From NCBI GenBank assembly GCA_036276235.1, contig DATBDZ010000322.1, positions 1-32,036 of the forward strand: a stretch of DNA of 32,036 nt, read 5' to 3'. The notes beneath the pieces are model-generated. The model saw only the letters and a list, made by a program, of their open reading frames with translations, did no database searches and was not told where the DNA came from. This stretch comes from JANWHF01 sp036276235. Lineage in GTDB: Bacteria; Planctomycetota; Phycisphaerae; Tepidisphaerales; Tepidisphaeraceae. Below, one piece after another: positions 1 to 8,049 of this stretch (positions within the stretch are counted from its first letter, which is position 1; each line of letters starts with the position of its first letter). The translations under genes and the position numbers were made by a program.

Positions 1-1193
1 ATGGCGTGGTCATCTCCACCGCGCGGATGAATCGCGTACTCGCGATTGACCTGGAGAATCGCGTCGCGCACGTGGAGGCGGGCGTGCGAAATGTGCAGCT
101 TTCGGAAGCGGTGGCACAGTTGCCCGGCGGGGCGGCTTACCACTTCGCGCCGGATCCTTCCAGCCAGCGCGCCAGCACGATCGGCGGAAACGCCGCCACC
201 AATGCGGGCGGCGTGCATACCCTCAAAGATTTCGTTTCCTCGAATCATGTGCTGGGGATGGAGATGGTGCTCACCGACGGCTCAGTCGTCGAGGTCGGCG
301 GGCGAAATGGATGCACTCAGGCGGCTGATTTTGATCTGCCGGGCCTGATCTGCGGCTCAGAGGGAACGTTCGGCATCATCACGCGCCTCTGGGTGCGGCT
401 CGCTCCCAAACGGGAATCGTTCCGCACAATGACGGCGATGTTTTCCAGCTCCACCGACGCTTGTAACGCCGTCAGTGACATCATCGCCAGCGGCGCGCTG
501 CCGGCGGCGATGGAGATGATGGATGGCCGCATGGTGCAGGTCATTGAAGACGCCTATCACCTGGGATTTCCGCCTGAGGCGCAGGCGTCGCTACTTATCG
601 AAATCGATGGTATCGAAGCGCTGCTCGATCGGCAGATGCAGGAGATATTGGAGGTCTGCCGCAAGAATAACGCGATTCGCATCGACACTTCTTCGGATAC
701 CGCGACGCGCGCCAAAATGTGGAAAGCGCGGAAGTCCGCGTTCGGTGCGATCGGGCGCATCAGCCGAAGCGTCTGTACGCAGGATGCATGCGTGCCGCGA
801 AGCATGTTGGCGCAGGTACTGGCCAGGATCGGCGAAATCGGCCGCGATTTCGGCCTGGACATCAACAACGTCTTCCACGCCGGCGACGGCAACATCCACC
901 CAATCTTCCTCTACGACGATCGCGACGAAGCCCAGGTGCAAAACGTCCTGCGCGCCGCGGAAAAGGTCCTCGAATACTGTATCGACATCGGCGGCACCAT
1001 CACCGGCGAGCACGGGGTCGGCGTCGAAAAAATCCATTTGATGCCGAGGCAATTCGATGAGCCGACGCTCAGGCAATTCGAGCGGATCAAAGAGGCTTTT
1101 GATCCCGGCGAGCGCATCAATCGGGGAAAGCTGATTCCGACGAAGTCGCTCGAAGTGACGTTGCTGAAGCCTGGGCGGAATGTGCCGCAATAG
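1..1193 (+). CDS. glcD: FAD-linked oxidase, GlcD-like (5' end outside window)
   Basis: This is the C-terminal majority of an FAD-binding oxidase of the glycolate oxidase subunit GlcD / D-lactate dehydrogenase type, which oxidises a 2-hydroxy acid to the 2-oxo acid. The frame is open from base 3 (G-V-V-I-S-T-A-R-M-N), which matches the interior of the family, so the true start lies upstream and the GTG at 6 is not it. Visible family motifs are the FAD-pocket segment DPSSQ...STIGGNAATNAGG, the GSEGTFGIITR segment that closes the FAD_binding_4 domain, and in the C-terminal FAD-oxidase domain HAGDGNIHP (metal and substrate histidines) and TGEHGVGVEK. No GlcE or GlcF gene follows; a repeat cluster comes next. 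The oxidase family is clear, but the exact substrate (glycolate, lactate or another hydroxy acid) cannot be read from the sequence. Confidence 0.88.
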   Translation, partial: GVVISTARMNRVLAIDLENRVAHVEAGVRNVQLSEAVAQLPGGAAYHFAPDPSSQRASTIGGNAATNAGGVHTLKDFVSSNHVLGMEMVLTDGSVVEVGGRNGCTQAADFDLPGLICGSEGTFGIITRLWVRLAPKRESFRTMTAMFSSSTDACNAVSDIIASGALPAAMEMMDGRMVQVIEDAYHLGFPPEAQASLLIEIDGIEALLDRQMQEILEVCRKNNAIRIDTSSDTATRAKMWKARKSAFGAIGRISRSVCTQDACVPRSMLAQVLARIGEIGRDFGLDINNVFHAGDGNIHPIFLYDDRDEAQVQNVLRAAEKVLEYCIDIGGTITGEHGVGVEKIHLMPRQFDEPTLRQFERIKEAFDPGERINRGKLIPTKSLEVTLLKPGRNVPQ

Positions 1194-1216
1194 CAGCCCG
1201 CCGAGGCGAAAAAGAT

Positions 1217-1240
1217 GGCGGGATAAATCCCGCCCTACGG
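1217..1240. repeat. Short palindromic repeat after glcD
   Basis: The palindrome GGCGGGAT-AA-ATCCCGCC is followed by CTACGG. The CCGCCCTACG ending is shared with the hairpin inside the membrane fusion protein gene (5357-5416), so the two may belong to one dispersed family. It lies 24 bases after the glcD stop codon and could act as a transcript-end hairpin. Confidence 0.6.
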
Positions 1241-1255
1241 CAATGCAAGCGTCGC

Positions 1256-1415
1256 GCTCAGAACCCTCTCCCCTGACTTCGACGAGCTCAGTCGAGTCGT
1301 ACTCAGGGGAGAGGGCAGTGTGAGGGGACGGTGATTTGCGGTATGGCGTCGTTCGCAAGTCTGCGCGTCCGTCCCCTCACGCCATCCCTCTCCCCTGAGT
1401 ACAGGGGAGAGGGAG
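1256..1415. repeat. Composite palindromic repeat, copy A
   Basis: This is a nested inverted repeat. A left hairpin (CTCTCCCCTG...CAGGGGAGAG) and a right hairpin (CTCTCCCCTGAGTACAGGGG...) are themselves joined by an outer inverted repeat, GAGGGGACG...CGTCCCCTC. Copies in the same orientation lie at 23794-23928 and 25984-26142. In copy A the loop of the left hairpin is lengthened by a second palindromic module containing GACGAGCTCAGTCGAGTC. No open frame of its own is present, so it is a non-autonomous REP- or MITE-like element. Confidence 0.85.
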
Positions 1416-1439
1416 AAAACGCCGCCCGCGCCAAAGCGC

Positions 1440-1502
1440 TGTAGGTTGGGTGTACTCGCCGACGATCTTCCGCTCGTGGTGGGCGAGTACACCCACCCTA
1501 CA
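1440..1502. repeat. Long hairpin repeat upstream of the moaC stop
   Basis: The arms 1440-1460 and 1482-1502 pair over 21 bases with one mismatch (GTGTACTCGCC against GGCGAGTACAC at the core), leaving a loop of about 21 bases. It ends 10 bases from the moaC stop codon, so on the minus strand it lies just after the gene and may serve as a 3' hairpin. Its core sequence differs from the neighbouring repeat families. Confidence 0.75.
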
Positions 1503-1512
1503 CGAGTCAATC

Positions 1513-2004
1513 CTACTTCGGCGAACTCTTCCCGCCCGTCTTTTCCAGCAGATGAATCCCCTCGATCGACATCATTTTGTCGATCGCCTTGCACATGTCG
1601 TAGATCGTGAGTGCCGCCACGCTGACTGCCGTCAGGGCTTCCATCTCTACGCCGGTCTTGGCGTTGATTCGGGTTGTGGCCTTGATGCGCAGCCGCACGG
1701 GTTTGTGATTCTGCGGCTCAAGCTCAGGAAGATCAAATGCGATCTCGACGCTCTCGAGCGGCAGCGGATGGCAAAGCGGAATCAGTTCGCCGCACCGTTT
1801 GGCGGCCATGATGCCGGCGATGCGCGCGGTGCCGAGCACCTCGCCCTTGGGGACTTGCTCATCAGCGATCGCGCGCAGCGTGGCGGATTGCAAAACGATA
1901 AACCCCTCGGCAATCGCCTGCCGCGCGGTGATCGGCTTGTGGCCGACATCGACCATCCGCGCCTGCCCTTGTTCATCCAGATGCGTCAGTTTTGATTGGG
2001 CCAT
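1513..2004 (-). CDS. moaC: Cyclic pyranopterin monophosphate synthase MoaC
   Basis: MoaC converts the MoaA product (3',8-cyclo-7,8-dihydro-GTP) to cyclic pyranopterin monophosphate in molybdenum cofactor synthesis, in the cytoplasm. The 163-residue length is normal for the family. Diagnostic motifs are LCHPLPL at 77-83, TGVEMEALTAVSVAALTIYDMCK at about 117-139 containing the catalytic D-M-x-K pair (D136, K139), and the AGIMAAKR segment at 63-70. The ATG start is the natural N-terminus, although no Shine-Dalgarno is visible. No other moa or moe gene is in the window. It diverges from the RND efflux operon across a 112-bp intergenic region that must hold both promoters. Confidence 0.96.
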   Translation of the reverse strand: MAQSKLTHLDEQGQARMVDVGHKPITARQAIAEGFIVLQSATLRAIADEQVPKGEVLGTARIAGIMAAKRCGELIPLCHPLPLESVEIAFDLPELEPQNHKPVRLRIKATTRINAKTGVEMEALTAVSVAALTIYDMCKAIDKMMSIEGIHLLEKTGGKSSPK

Positions 2005-2116
2005 GGTTTGTGCGATTGTACTACGCTTGCCGCAGTTGGGTTATATTGGGGCAGTTGAGCTGAAAGATGGATCGGCGGGCCGCTCAAGTCACGATTATCG
2101 CCTGGAGTCGTACTGA

Positions 2117-5100
2117 ATGAATCTTCTTCGCTTCGCACTTCGGCGGCCGATTTCGCTGATTGTGCTGGTGCTGGCAGTGGTCGGCGTCGGGACGCTGGCG
2201 CTGCTGCGCATGCCGCGCGATGTGTTTCCAGATCTGGGCGTGCCGGTGCTATACGTCGCGCAGCCTTACGGCGGCATGGACCCCGCGCAGATGGAAGGGT
2301 TCATCGTCAATTATTACGAATATCACTTCCTCTACATCAACGGCATTGAGCACGTCGAAAGCAAATCGATCCAGGGCGTGGGGCTGATCAAGCTGCAATT
2401 CCATCCCGGCACCAATATGGCGCAGGCGATGGCGGAAACGGTTTCCTACGTGAACCGTGCCCGCGCTTTTATGCCGACTGGCGCGGTGCCGCCATTTGTG
2501 ATGCGGTTTGATGCGGGTAGCGTGCCTGTCGGTTATCTGGTGTTTTCGGATGAAACCGGCAAGCTGCAGCTCAAGGATTTGCAGGATGCCGCGCTGTTCA
2601 AAGTGCGGCCGCTTTTTGCAACTTTGTCCGGCGTTTCGGCGCCGCCGCCGTTTGGGGGAAGCCCGCGATCGGTCGTCGTCAGCGTCGATCCGGATCGGCT
2701 CCGCGCGTTTAACATGAGCCCGCAGGAAGTCGTCGCCGCCGTTGCGAAGGGGAACACGATCAGCCCATCCGGCAATATCCGTATCGGCGACATGATGCCG
2801 ATGGTGCCGGTCAATTCCGTTGTGTCCGACGTGAAAAAGCTCGGCGACGTGCCGATCCGATTTGATGGTACGCGAACCGTTTTCATCCGCGATGTCGCGA
2901 CCGTCGAGGACTCCGCTGACATCCAAACCGGCTACGCAATCGTCAACGGGCGGCGAACGGTCTACATCCCCGTCACCAAGCGTGCCGATGCCTCGACGAT
3001 GTCGGTCGTGGGCCTGGTGAAGCAGAATCTTCCCAAATTTCAGGAAGCCGTGCCGAGCGGCGTGAAGGTCAGCTATGAATTCGATCAATCGCCGTACGTA
3101 ACGCGCGCGATCTCGGGGTTGAGCCAGGAGGGCTTGCTGGGCGCGGTGCTGACGGGCGTGATGGTGCTGCTTTTTTTGCGCGACTGGCGCAGCGCGCTGG
3201 TCGTGGTCTTGAACATTCCACTCTCCCTGATGGCAGCCGTCGTCGCGCTGTGGGTCTGCGGGCAGACGATCAACCTGATGACGCTCGGCGGTCTCGCGCT
3301 GGCGATCGGTATTCTTGTAGACGAGGCCACCGTCACGATCGAAAACATTCACTCCCATCTGGCGCGCGACGGGAACCTTGCGCTTGCGGCGCGCAACGCG
3401 ACCTTGGAAACCGCCGTGCCGCGATTGTTGGCGATGCTGTCAGTATTGGCGGTGTTCATTCCCGCACTCTTCATGCAGGGAGCCGCCCGGAGCTTGTTTG
3501 TGCCGCTTTCATTGGCCGTGGCGTTTTCGATGGTGGGATCGTACCTGCTCTCCAGCACGCTCGTGCCCGTGCTGTCAATCTGGGTGCTCAGCGCGCGGCA
3601 TGGCGAGCGATTGCGCGAAGGCGGAATCTTTCACCGCGCGCAAAATGCTTATGGGAAACTCGCCGCAGGTTTGGTGGCGATGCGCTGGGTTCTGATTCCG
3701 ATCTACCTCGCGGCGGCTGTCGCAGTCATCTTCTTCCTGGGCCGCGCGCTTGGTCGCGAGATATTTCCGATCGTTGATGCCGGACAGTTTGAGCTTCGCC
3801 TGCGAGCGCCGGCGGGATCGCGCATCGAGCATACCGAAGCTCTCGCCCAGCAGGCGCTGGACATCATCGCGCGCGACGTCGGCAAGCAAAACGTTGTGCT
3901 TTCGATGGGCTACGTCGGCGTGCAAAATCCCGCCTATCCCGTGAACACGATTCATCTCTGGACCAGCGGCTCTGAAGAGGCAGTTCTGCAGGTTCAGCTC
4001 AAATCCAAGAGCGGAATCCGTGTCGCGGATTTGCAGGAACAGCTTCGCAAAGATTTGCCCAGAGAGCTTCCCGGCGTGCGACTGAGCTTCGAGCCAAGCG
4101 ATATCGTCAGCCGCGTCATGAGCTTTGGCGCGCTAACACCGATCGAGATCGCCGTTGGCGGGAAAAACTTCGCCGGCGCGCGGCAATTCGCGCAAGCCTT
4201 CGGCGAGCGGCTCGCGCAAACGCCGACACTGCGCGATGTGCAGATTCAGCAGGAATTGGATTACCCGGCGATCAAGGTCGATGTGGATCGCACCCGCGCC
4301 GGCGTGCTGGGCGTGACGGCGGCGGATGTTACACAATCGCTCGTGGTCGCCACCTCCTCCAGCCGCTTCACCGCCGCCAATTTCTGGGCTGATCCCGCTA
4401 CAGGCGTAGGATATCAGGTGCAGGTGCAGGTGCCGATCCAGCGGATGAACTCCATCGAAGACGTTAAAAACATTCCGATCCTCAATGGAACTGATAGTCA
4501 ACTCGATTTGCGAAACGTCGCCGACGTCGGCACCGGTACGGTGCTGGGAGAATATGACCGCTACAACATGCAGCGGATGTTTACGCTCGGTGCCAACATA
4601 AGCGGCGAAGACCTGGGCCGGGCCGCCGATCGCGTGAACTCGGTCCTCACGCAAATGGGAACGCTTCCCAAGGATGTGAATGTCACGCTGCGCGGGCAGG
4701 TTGCGCCGATGCGTGAGCTGTTTGGCGGCTTGCAGCTTGGGCTGCTTGCCGCAATCGTCGTGATTTTCCTGCTGCTGGCGGCCTACTTTGAATCATTTCG
4801 TCTGTCGCTGGCAATCGTGCTGACGATACCGGCGGTCGTTGCAGGTGTCGTGCTCGCGCTACATTTGACCCACACGACGCTCAACATCCAATCGTTCATG
4901 GGCGCGATCATGGCGATCGGCGTTGCGGTCGCCAACTCGATCCTGCTGGTGACATTCGCCGAGCGAAATCGGATCGATGGACAAAACTCGATTCAAGCAG
5001 CCGTCAGCGGCGCGAGCGGCCGCCTGCGGCCGATCCTCATGACCAGCTTCGCAATGCTCGCCGGTATGGCGCCAATGGCCAGTGGCCTCGGCGAAGGCGG

Positions 5101-5293
5101 TGCACAAACCGCGCCACTCGGTCGCGCCGTGATCGGCGGATTGATCGGCGCGACCTGCGCCACGCTGCTGATTCTCCCTGCGATCTTCGCGATCCTTCAG
5201 CCAAGCGGCGCGCGCAAATCTTCGTCGCTCGATCCGACCGATGAACAGAGCCGCCATTTTGCGGGGCAGGAGAACGCGTTGCAGCTTAATTGA
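2117..5293 (+). CDS. RND efflux permease (AcrB/MdtB-like)
   Basis: This is the inner-membrane pump of a tripartite efflux system, 1058 residues and full length for the RND superfamily. It has the usual two-fold build: an N-terminal helix starting near residue 10 and followed by DVFPDLGVP, a first periplasmic domain, a helix bundle near 330-540, a second periplasmic domain, and the final helices from about 870 to 1030. The TM4 proton-relay segment reads GILVDEATVTIENI where AcrB has Asp-Asp, and the TM10 segment reads GVAVANSILLVTFAE, with Ala where AcrB has the relay Lys. This is a drug/HAE-like variant with a changed relay. A GGAG lies 9 bases before the ATG. The fusion protein gene starts 13 bases after the stop, so the two are co-transcribed. 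The substrate is unknown. Confidence 0.95.
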   Translation: MNLLRFALRRPISLIVLVLAVVGVGTLALLRMPRDVFPDLGVPVLYVAQPYGGMDPAQMEGFIVNYYEYHFLYINGIEHVESKSIQGVGLIKLQFHPGTNMAQAMAETVSYVNRARAFMPTGAVPPFVMRFDAGSVPVGYLVFSDETGKLQLKDLQDAALFKVRPLFATLSGVSAPPPFGGSPRSVVVSVDPDRLRAFNMSPQEVVAAVAKGNTISPSGNIRIGDMMPMVPVNSVVSDVKKLGDVPIRFDGTRTVFIRDVATVEDSADIQTGYAIVNGRRTVYIPVTKRADASTMSVVGLVKQNLPKFQEAVPSGVKVSYEFDQSPYVTRAISGLSQEGLLGAVLTGVMVLLFLRDWRSALVVVLNIPLSLMAAVVALWVCGQTINLMTLGGLALAIGILVDEATVTIENIHSHLARDGNLALAARNATLETAVPRLLAMLSVLAVFIPALFMQGAARSLFVPLSLAVAFSMVGSYLLSSTLVPVLSIWVLSARHGERLREGGIFHRAQNAYGKLAAGLVAMRWVLIPIYLAAAVAVIFFLGRALGREIFPIVDAGQFELRLRAPAGSRIEHTEALAQQALDIIARDVGKQNVVLSMGYVGVQNPAYPVNTIHLWTSGSEEAVLQVQLKSKSGIRVADLQEQLRKDLPRELPGVRLSFEPSDIVSRVMSFGALTPIEIAVGGKNFAGARQFAQAFGERLAQTPTLRDVQIQQELDYPAIKVDVDRTRAGVLGVTAADVTQSLVVATSSSRFTAANFWADPATGVGYQVQVQVPIQRMNSIEDVKNIPILNGTDSQLDLRNVADVGTGTVLGEYDRYNMQRMFTLGANISGEDLGRAADRVNSVLTQMGTLPKDVNVTLRGQVAPMRELFGGLQLGLLAAIVVIFLLLAAYFESFRLSLAIVLTIPAVVAGVVLALHLTHTTLNIQSFMGAIMAIGVAVANSILLVTFAERNRIDGQNSIQAAVSGASGRLRPILMTSFAMLAGMAPMASGLGEGGAQTAPLGRAVIGGLIGATCATLLILPAIFAILQPSGARKSSSLDPTDEQSRHFAGQENALQLN

Positions 5294-5306
5294 AGGGAAT
5301 GAGTCG

Positions 5307-6410
5307 ATGAAGTTTCCAAGAACCAGGTGGAATTGCGCGGTGGATTCGCGGAAATTCGGCGGGCAGTGCCCGCCCTACGAGCAGGACATAGCGCGTAGGG
5401 CGGGCACTGCCCGCCGCGTCGGTCGCTCAATATTGGTGACAGGAATTTTGCTGTTCTGCTTCGCGCCGCTTCGCACCAGTAATGCCCAAATTCCCACAAC
5501 CCAACCCCATAAAGTTGACCTCCCCGGTACGCTCGAGGCCTTCGAGCAGACCGACCTCTGTGCCAAAGTCGCCGGCTATCTCTCCGAAGTTCGCGTGGAT
5601 ATCGGCGATCACGTAAAGGCTGGCGATCTGCTGGCTAACATCGATGTTCCTGAATTGCAGAATGATCTAACGGAGGCGATCTCGCTTCACGCGGCACGGC
5701 AGAAATCGCTGGAAGCCGCCGATGCGGCGATCGAGCAGGCCAAATCGGCGCTCGAAACAGCGGAAAAGCAGCTCGACCGCTACAAGGCTGATCTGGCATT
5801 GCAGGAAGCCACGCTCAAACGCCAGGAGCAATTGTACGCCAACAAAGCCGCTACCGATCAGCAGCTTGACGAGGTGCGCAGCAAGACGGAGGTCGCGCGA
5901 GCGGAGGCGGCGGTCGCGCAGGCAAAGATCGCAGGGGCGTCGGCGGATCTGAAAGGCGCGCAGGCCAGCCGCGCCGTCGCGGCGGCGCAGGTCGATGTGG
6001 CGGCGGCCGCGATCGAGAAAGCCAGGACGTTCGTCGGCTACACAAAAATCGTCGCCCCCTTTGATGGCACCGTCACGCGCCGACTCGTCAATCGTGGCGA
6101 TCTTGTACAAGCTTCGATGGCCAATCGTGCCGCGCCGCTCTTCACGGTTCAACGGCTGGATATCATCCGCGTTTTCTTCGATGTCCCCGAAGCCGATGCG
6201 GCCCTGGTGCAAATCAACGACGCGGCAACCATCAAAATCTACGGATCAGCCGTCAAACCAATCGAAGCAAAGGTCACGCGTTTCGCCCGGGCATTGAACC
6301 CACAATCCCGCACGATGCGAACGGAAATCGATATTCCCAATCCCGGCGAAAAGCTGTTGCCGGGGACGTATGCCCAGATCACGCTGCAATGCAGCGGGCC
6401 TAAGCCTTAG
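5307..6410 (+). CDS. RND efflux membrane fusion protein (HlyD/AcrA-like)
   Basis: This is the periplasmic adaptor that joins the RND pump to the outer-membrane channel. After a signal segment (about RRVGRSILVTGILLFCF, cleavage near the A-Q at about residue 59) come the lipoyl half-motif (DLCAKVAGYLSEVRVDIGDHVKAGDLLANID), a long alpha-hairpin rich in Ala, Gln and Glu with coiled-coil character, the second lipoyl half (TKIVAPFDGTVTRRLVNRGD), and a beta-barrel domain. The ATG at 5307 is preferred because AAGGGAA lies just upstream, overlapping the pump stop codon; an in-frame upstream ATG at 5241 would overlap the pump gene. Oddity: residues 17-37, just before the hydrophobic signal core, are encoded by a perfect 23-bp inverted repeat. 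The mature protein starts with the PTTQP motif seen in other exported proteins here. Confidence 0.93.
   Translation: MKFPRTRWNCAVDSRKFGGQCPPYEQDIARRAGTARRVGRSILVTGILLFCFAPLRTSNAQIPTTQPHKVDLPGTLEAFEQTDLCAKVAGYLSEVRVDIGDHVKAGDLLANIDVPELQNDLTEAISLHAARQKSLEAADAAIEQAKSALETAEKQLDRYKADLALQEATLKRQEQLYANKAATDQQLDEVRSKTEVARAEAAVAQAKIAGASADLKGAQASRAVAAAQVDVAAAAIEKARTFVGYTKIVAPFDGTVTRRLVNRGDLVQASMANRAAPLFTVQRLDIIRVFFDVPEADAALVQINDAATIKIYGSAVKPIEAKVTRFARALNPQSRTMRTEIDIPNPGEKLLPGTYAQITLQCSGPKP
5357..5416. repeat. Perfect 23-bp inverted repeat inside the fusion protein gene
   Basis: The arms 5357-5379 and 5394-5416 are exact reverse complements (each contains GGGCAGTGCCCGCC or its complement plus CTACG) around a 14-base loop. 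The element is exactly 60 bases, so it adds 20 codons (GGQCPPY...ARRAGTARR) without breaking the frame. It lies before the hydrophobic core of the signal peptide. Confidence 0.9.
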
Positions 6411-6462
6411 CGATGACGTATCACGGTTCTCTTAAATTCTTAAAATCAGCCGGGACAGATCC

Positions 6463-7884
6463 ATGCGCATTTTGAACACACGTCTGATCACAACCGGATG
6501 CATTGCTGCTTTGTGTCTGACGGCCTGCTCCGAAAGCGAACCCGCGCACGAGGCCTCTCGTCCATCGCTCGCGCCGGCGACGCAGCCGGCTTCCGATCCG
6601 CTTCGCCTCGATTCGTCCAGCGTTCAGCCGATGTACACGACCCTTCTTGCGATCGATCTGCCGGCGGTGATGAAGGTGGCCGCGGCTCAGAACATCGACA
6701 TCGAGCGGGCGAAGCAGAATGTGGTGGCGAATCGCGGCCGCTACGAGGCCAGCGTCGAAAACATCGCGCCGGTTATCGCGCCGTCATTTGCCTTCGAGCA
6801 CCTGGAAGGCGTCAATCGTGCGGTCACCGGGCAGGCCGTCGCGGCGAATTTCAACTCGTATTTGCCGGCGATCGCAGCGCAATGGGTTTTGAATCCGGGA
6901 AAGGTGATTTACGACATCATCGCCTCCAAAAAGCGTTTGCAGGCATCTCAGCAGGATGAAAAGTCGATCGTTCTGGAAACGACGCGGGCGGCCGGCGTGC
7001 AATATTACGAGCTTGTGCTCGCGCAGACGAAGGTTCAGGTGGCGCGGCAGGCGGAACTGGAAGCGGAAGAACTCATCCGCATCGAGACCCTTCGTCTGAC
7101 CGCCGGCACGGGTTTACCCGCCGATCAGTTGCGGGCGCAAGCCGCGCTGTCGGCGCGGCAGCAGGATCTGGCGCTGGCGTTGAATGCGTTCTATCAGGCG
7201 TCAATCAATCTTTCGCTCATCCTGCATCTGGATGCGTCGGTGACGCTGGTTCCCAGCCCGCGGGAGATTCCGCAGACGACGCTGGTGCGCGAGGATCTGA
7301 CGATCGAGCAGTTGCTTGATCTTGCGATGCAGACGCGACCCGATCTCGCGGCGGCGCGCAGCTTCGCCGAGGCGGCGGGGGCTGATCGGAGCGCGACCTT
7401 GTGGGGCGGCATCGGCCCACAACTCCAGGCCGGTTACCAATACGGCGGTCTCGCGACGCACGTTTCCGGGCAGAACTCCAGCCTGCACGAGCAACAGCAC
7501 GCCACAGCCAGTGTCGGCTGGAATCTTGCTCTTTCCACGTTCGGCCAGATGAAGACCGCCGGCGCGGTTGAGCAGCAATCGTTGCTGGATGTTCAGCGGC
7601 GGATGGATGAAGTCCGCGCGCAGGTCGTTCGCTCGTCGCAGGACAGCAAGACTTCATCGCAGATCGTTCCGATCGCGCGGCAGCAACTCGATGCGGCCAG
7701 TGAGGCTCTGCGTCTGGCTCAGGCGAATCTTGCCGCCGGCACGATGCTCACGCTCGATGTGCTGCAGGCCGAGGATGCCGTCAACGAAGCGCGGCTTCGT
7801 TACGCCAGCGCCGTCGCGCGGTATAACCAGGCGCAGATCAATCTGCTGGCCGCGGTCGGAAGAATCGATGCCTCGCAAGGATGA
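6463..7884 (+). CDS. TolC-family outer-membrane efflux lipoprotein
   Basis: This is the outer-membrane channel of the RND efflux operon, 473 residues. The N-terminus is a lipoprotein signal with lipobox L19-T-A-C22, so the mature protein is probably acylated at Cys22, as in OprM-type channels. The rest shows the repeated amphipathic helical hairpins of the family: two similar halves, each with Gln/Ala/Arg-rich helices such as YYELVLAQTKVQVARQAELEAEELIRIETLRL and the matching C-terminal stretch LDAASEALRLAQANLAAGTMLTLDVLQAEDAVNEARLRY. An ATQPASD motif follows the signal. A GGGA lies upstream of the ATG, and the gap from the fusion protein gene is 52 bases. The last codons run into a dispersed repeat that contains the stop codon. 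Confidence 0.93.
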   Translation: MRILNTRLITTGCIAALCLTACSESEPAHEASRPSLAPATQPASDPLRLDSSSVQPMYTTLLAIDLPAVMKVAAAQNIDIERAKQNVVANRGRYEASVENIAPVIAPSFAFEHLEGVNRAVTGQAVAANFNSYLPAIAAQWVLNPGKVIYDIIASKKRLQASQQDEKSIVLETTRAAGVQYYELVLAQTKVQVARQAELEAEELIRIETLRLTAGTGLPADQLRAQAALSARQQDLALALNAFYQASINLSLILHLDASVTLVPSPREIPQTTLVREDLTIEQLLDLAMQTRPDLAAARSFAEAAGADRSATLWGGIGPQLQAGYQYGGLATHVSGQNSSLHEQQHATASVGWNLALSTFGQMKTAGAVEQQSLLDVQRRMDEVRAQVVRSSQDSKTSSQIVPIARQQLDAASEALRLAQANLAAGTMLTLDVLQAEDAVNEARLRYASAVARYNQAQINLLAAVGRIDASQG

Positions 7885-7948
7885 ACCTTGTGTTCCCTCT
7901 TTTCGGCCGCGCAGCGGACCCCGGGCGAACCCAAGGTTCGGCCCTACC
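7878..7948. repeat. Dispersed repeat, upstream copy (spans the end of the TolC-family gene)
   Basis: This is the first of two tandem copies. It shares TGAACCTTGTGTTC near its start, a GGTCGC- or GGCCGC-GCAGCGG core, and a GGGC-AA-CCAAGGTT...CCCTAC end with the copy at 7965-8037. The stop codon of the efflux gene lies inside its first bases, so the element sits right at the gene end and may set the C-terminus. Confidence 0.75.
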
Positions 7949-7964
7949 AAGGTGCCCTCAGCCC

Positions 7965-8037
7965 GTAGGGGTGAACCTTGTGTTCACCCTTTTTGGTCGC
8001 TCAGCGGGTGCAGGGCAAACACAAGGTTTGCCCCTAC
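7965..8037. repeat. Dispersed repeat, downstream copy (before the DUF1579 gene)
   Basis: This complete copy has terminal inverted arms (GTAGGGG...CCCCTAC). The arms carry ACCTTGTGTT and its complement AACACAAGGT, so it can fold as one long hairpin. It ends 12 bases before the DUF1579 start codon, and its edge contributes to the CGGAG that may serve as that gene's ribosome-binding site. Confidence 0.8.
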
Positions 8038-8049
8038 GGAGTCAGCACA

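Larger units (their letters stand above)
1194..1512. other. Gene-free repeat cluster between glcD and moaC
   Basis: This stretch of about 320 bases between two convergent genes (glcD on +, moaC on -) has no credible gene. It holds three different palindromic elements in a row: a small hairpin at 1217-1234, a composite repeat at 1256-1415, and a long hairpin at 1440-1502. The small open frames across it are translations of the palindromes. The hairpins may help end transcription from both sides, though no run of T residues of the intrinsic-terminator kind follows them. Confidence 0.8.

Noticed and set aside
1256..1415. Intrinsic terminator or small RNA gene
   Set aside because: The structure recurs after different genes with the same internal layout and without T runs, which fits a dispersed repeat better than a terminator or RNA gene.
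2249..3358. Open frame of 369 codons on the minus strand
   Set aside because: It is antisense to the RND pump gene; its His/Arg/Asp-rich translation shows no family motif.
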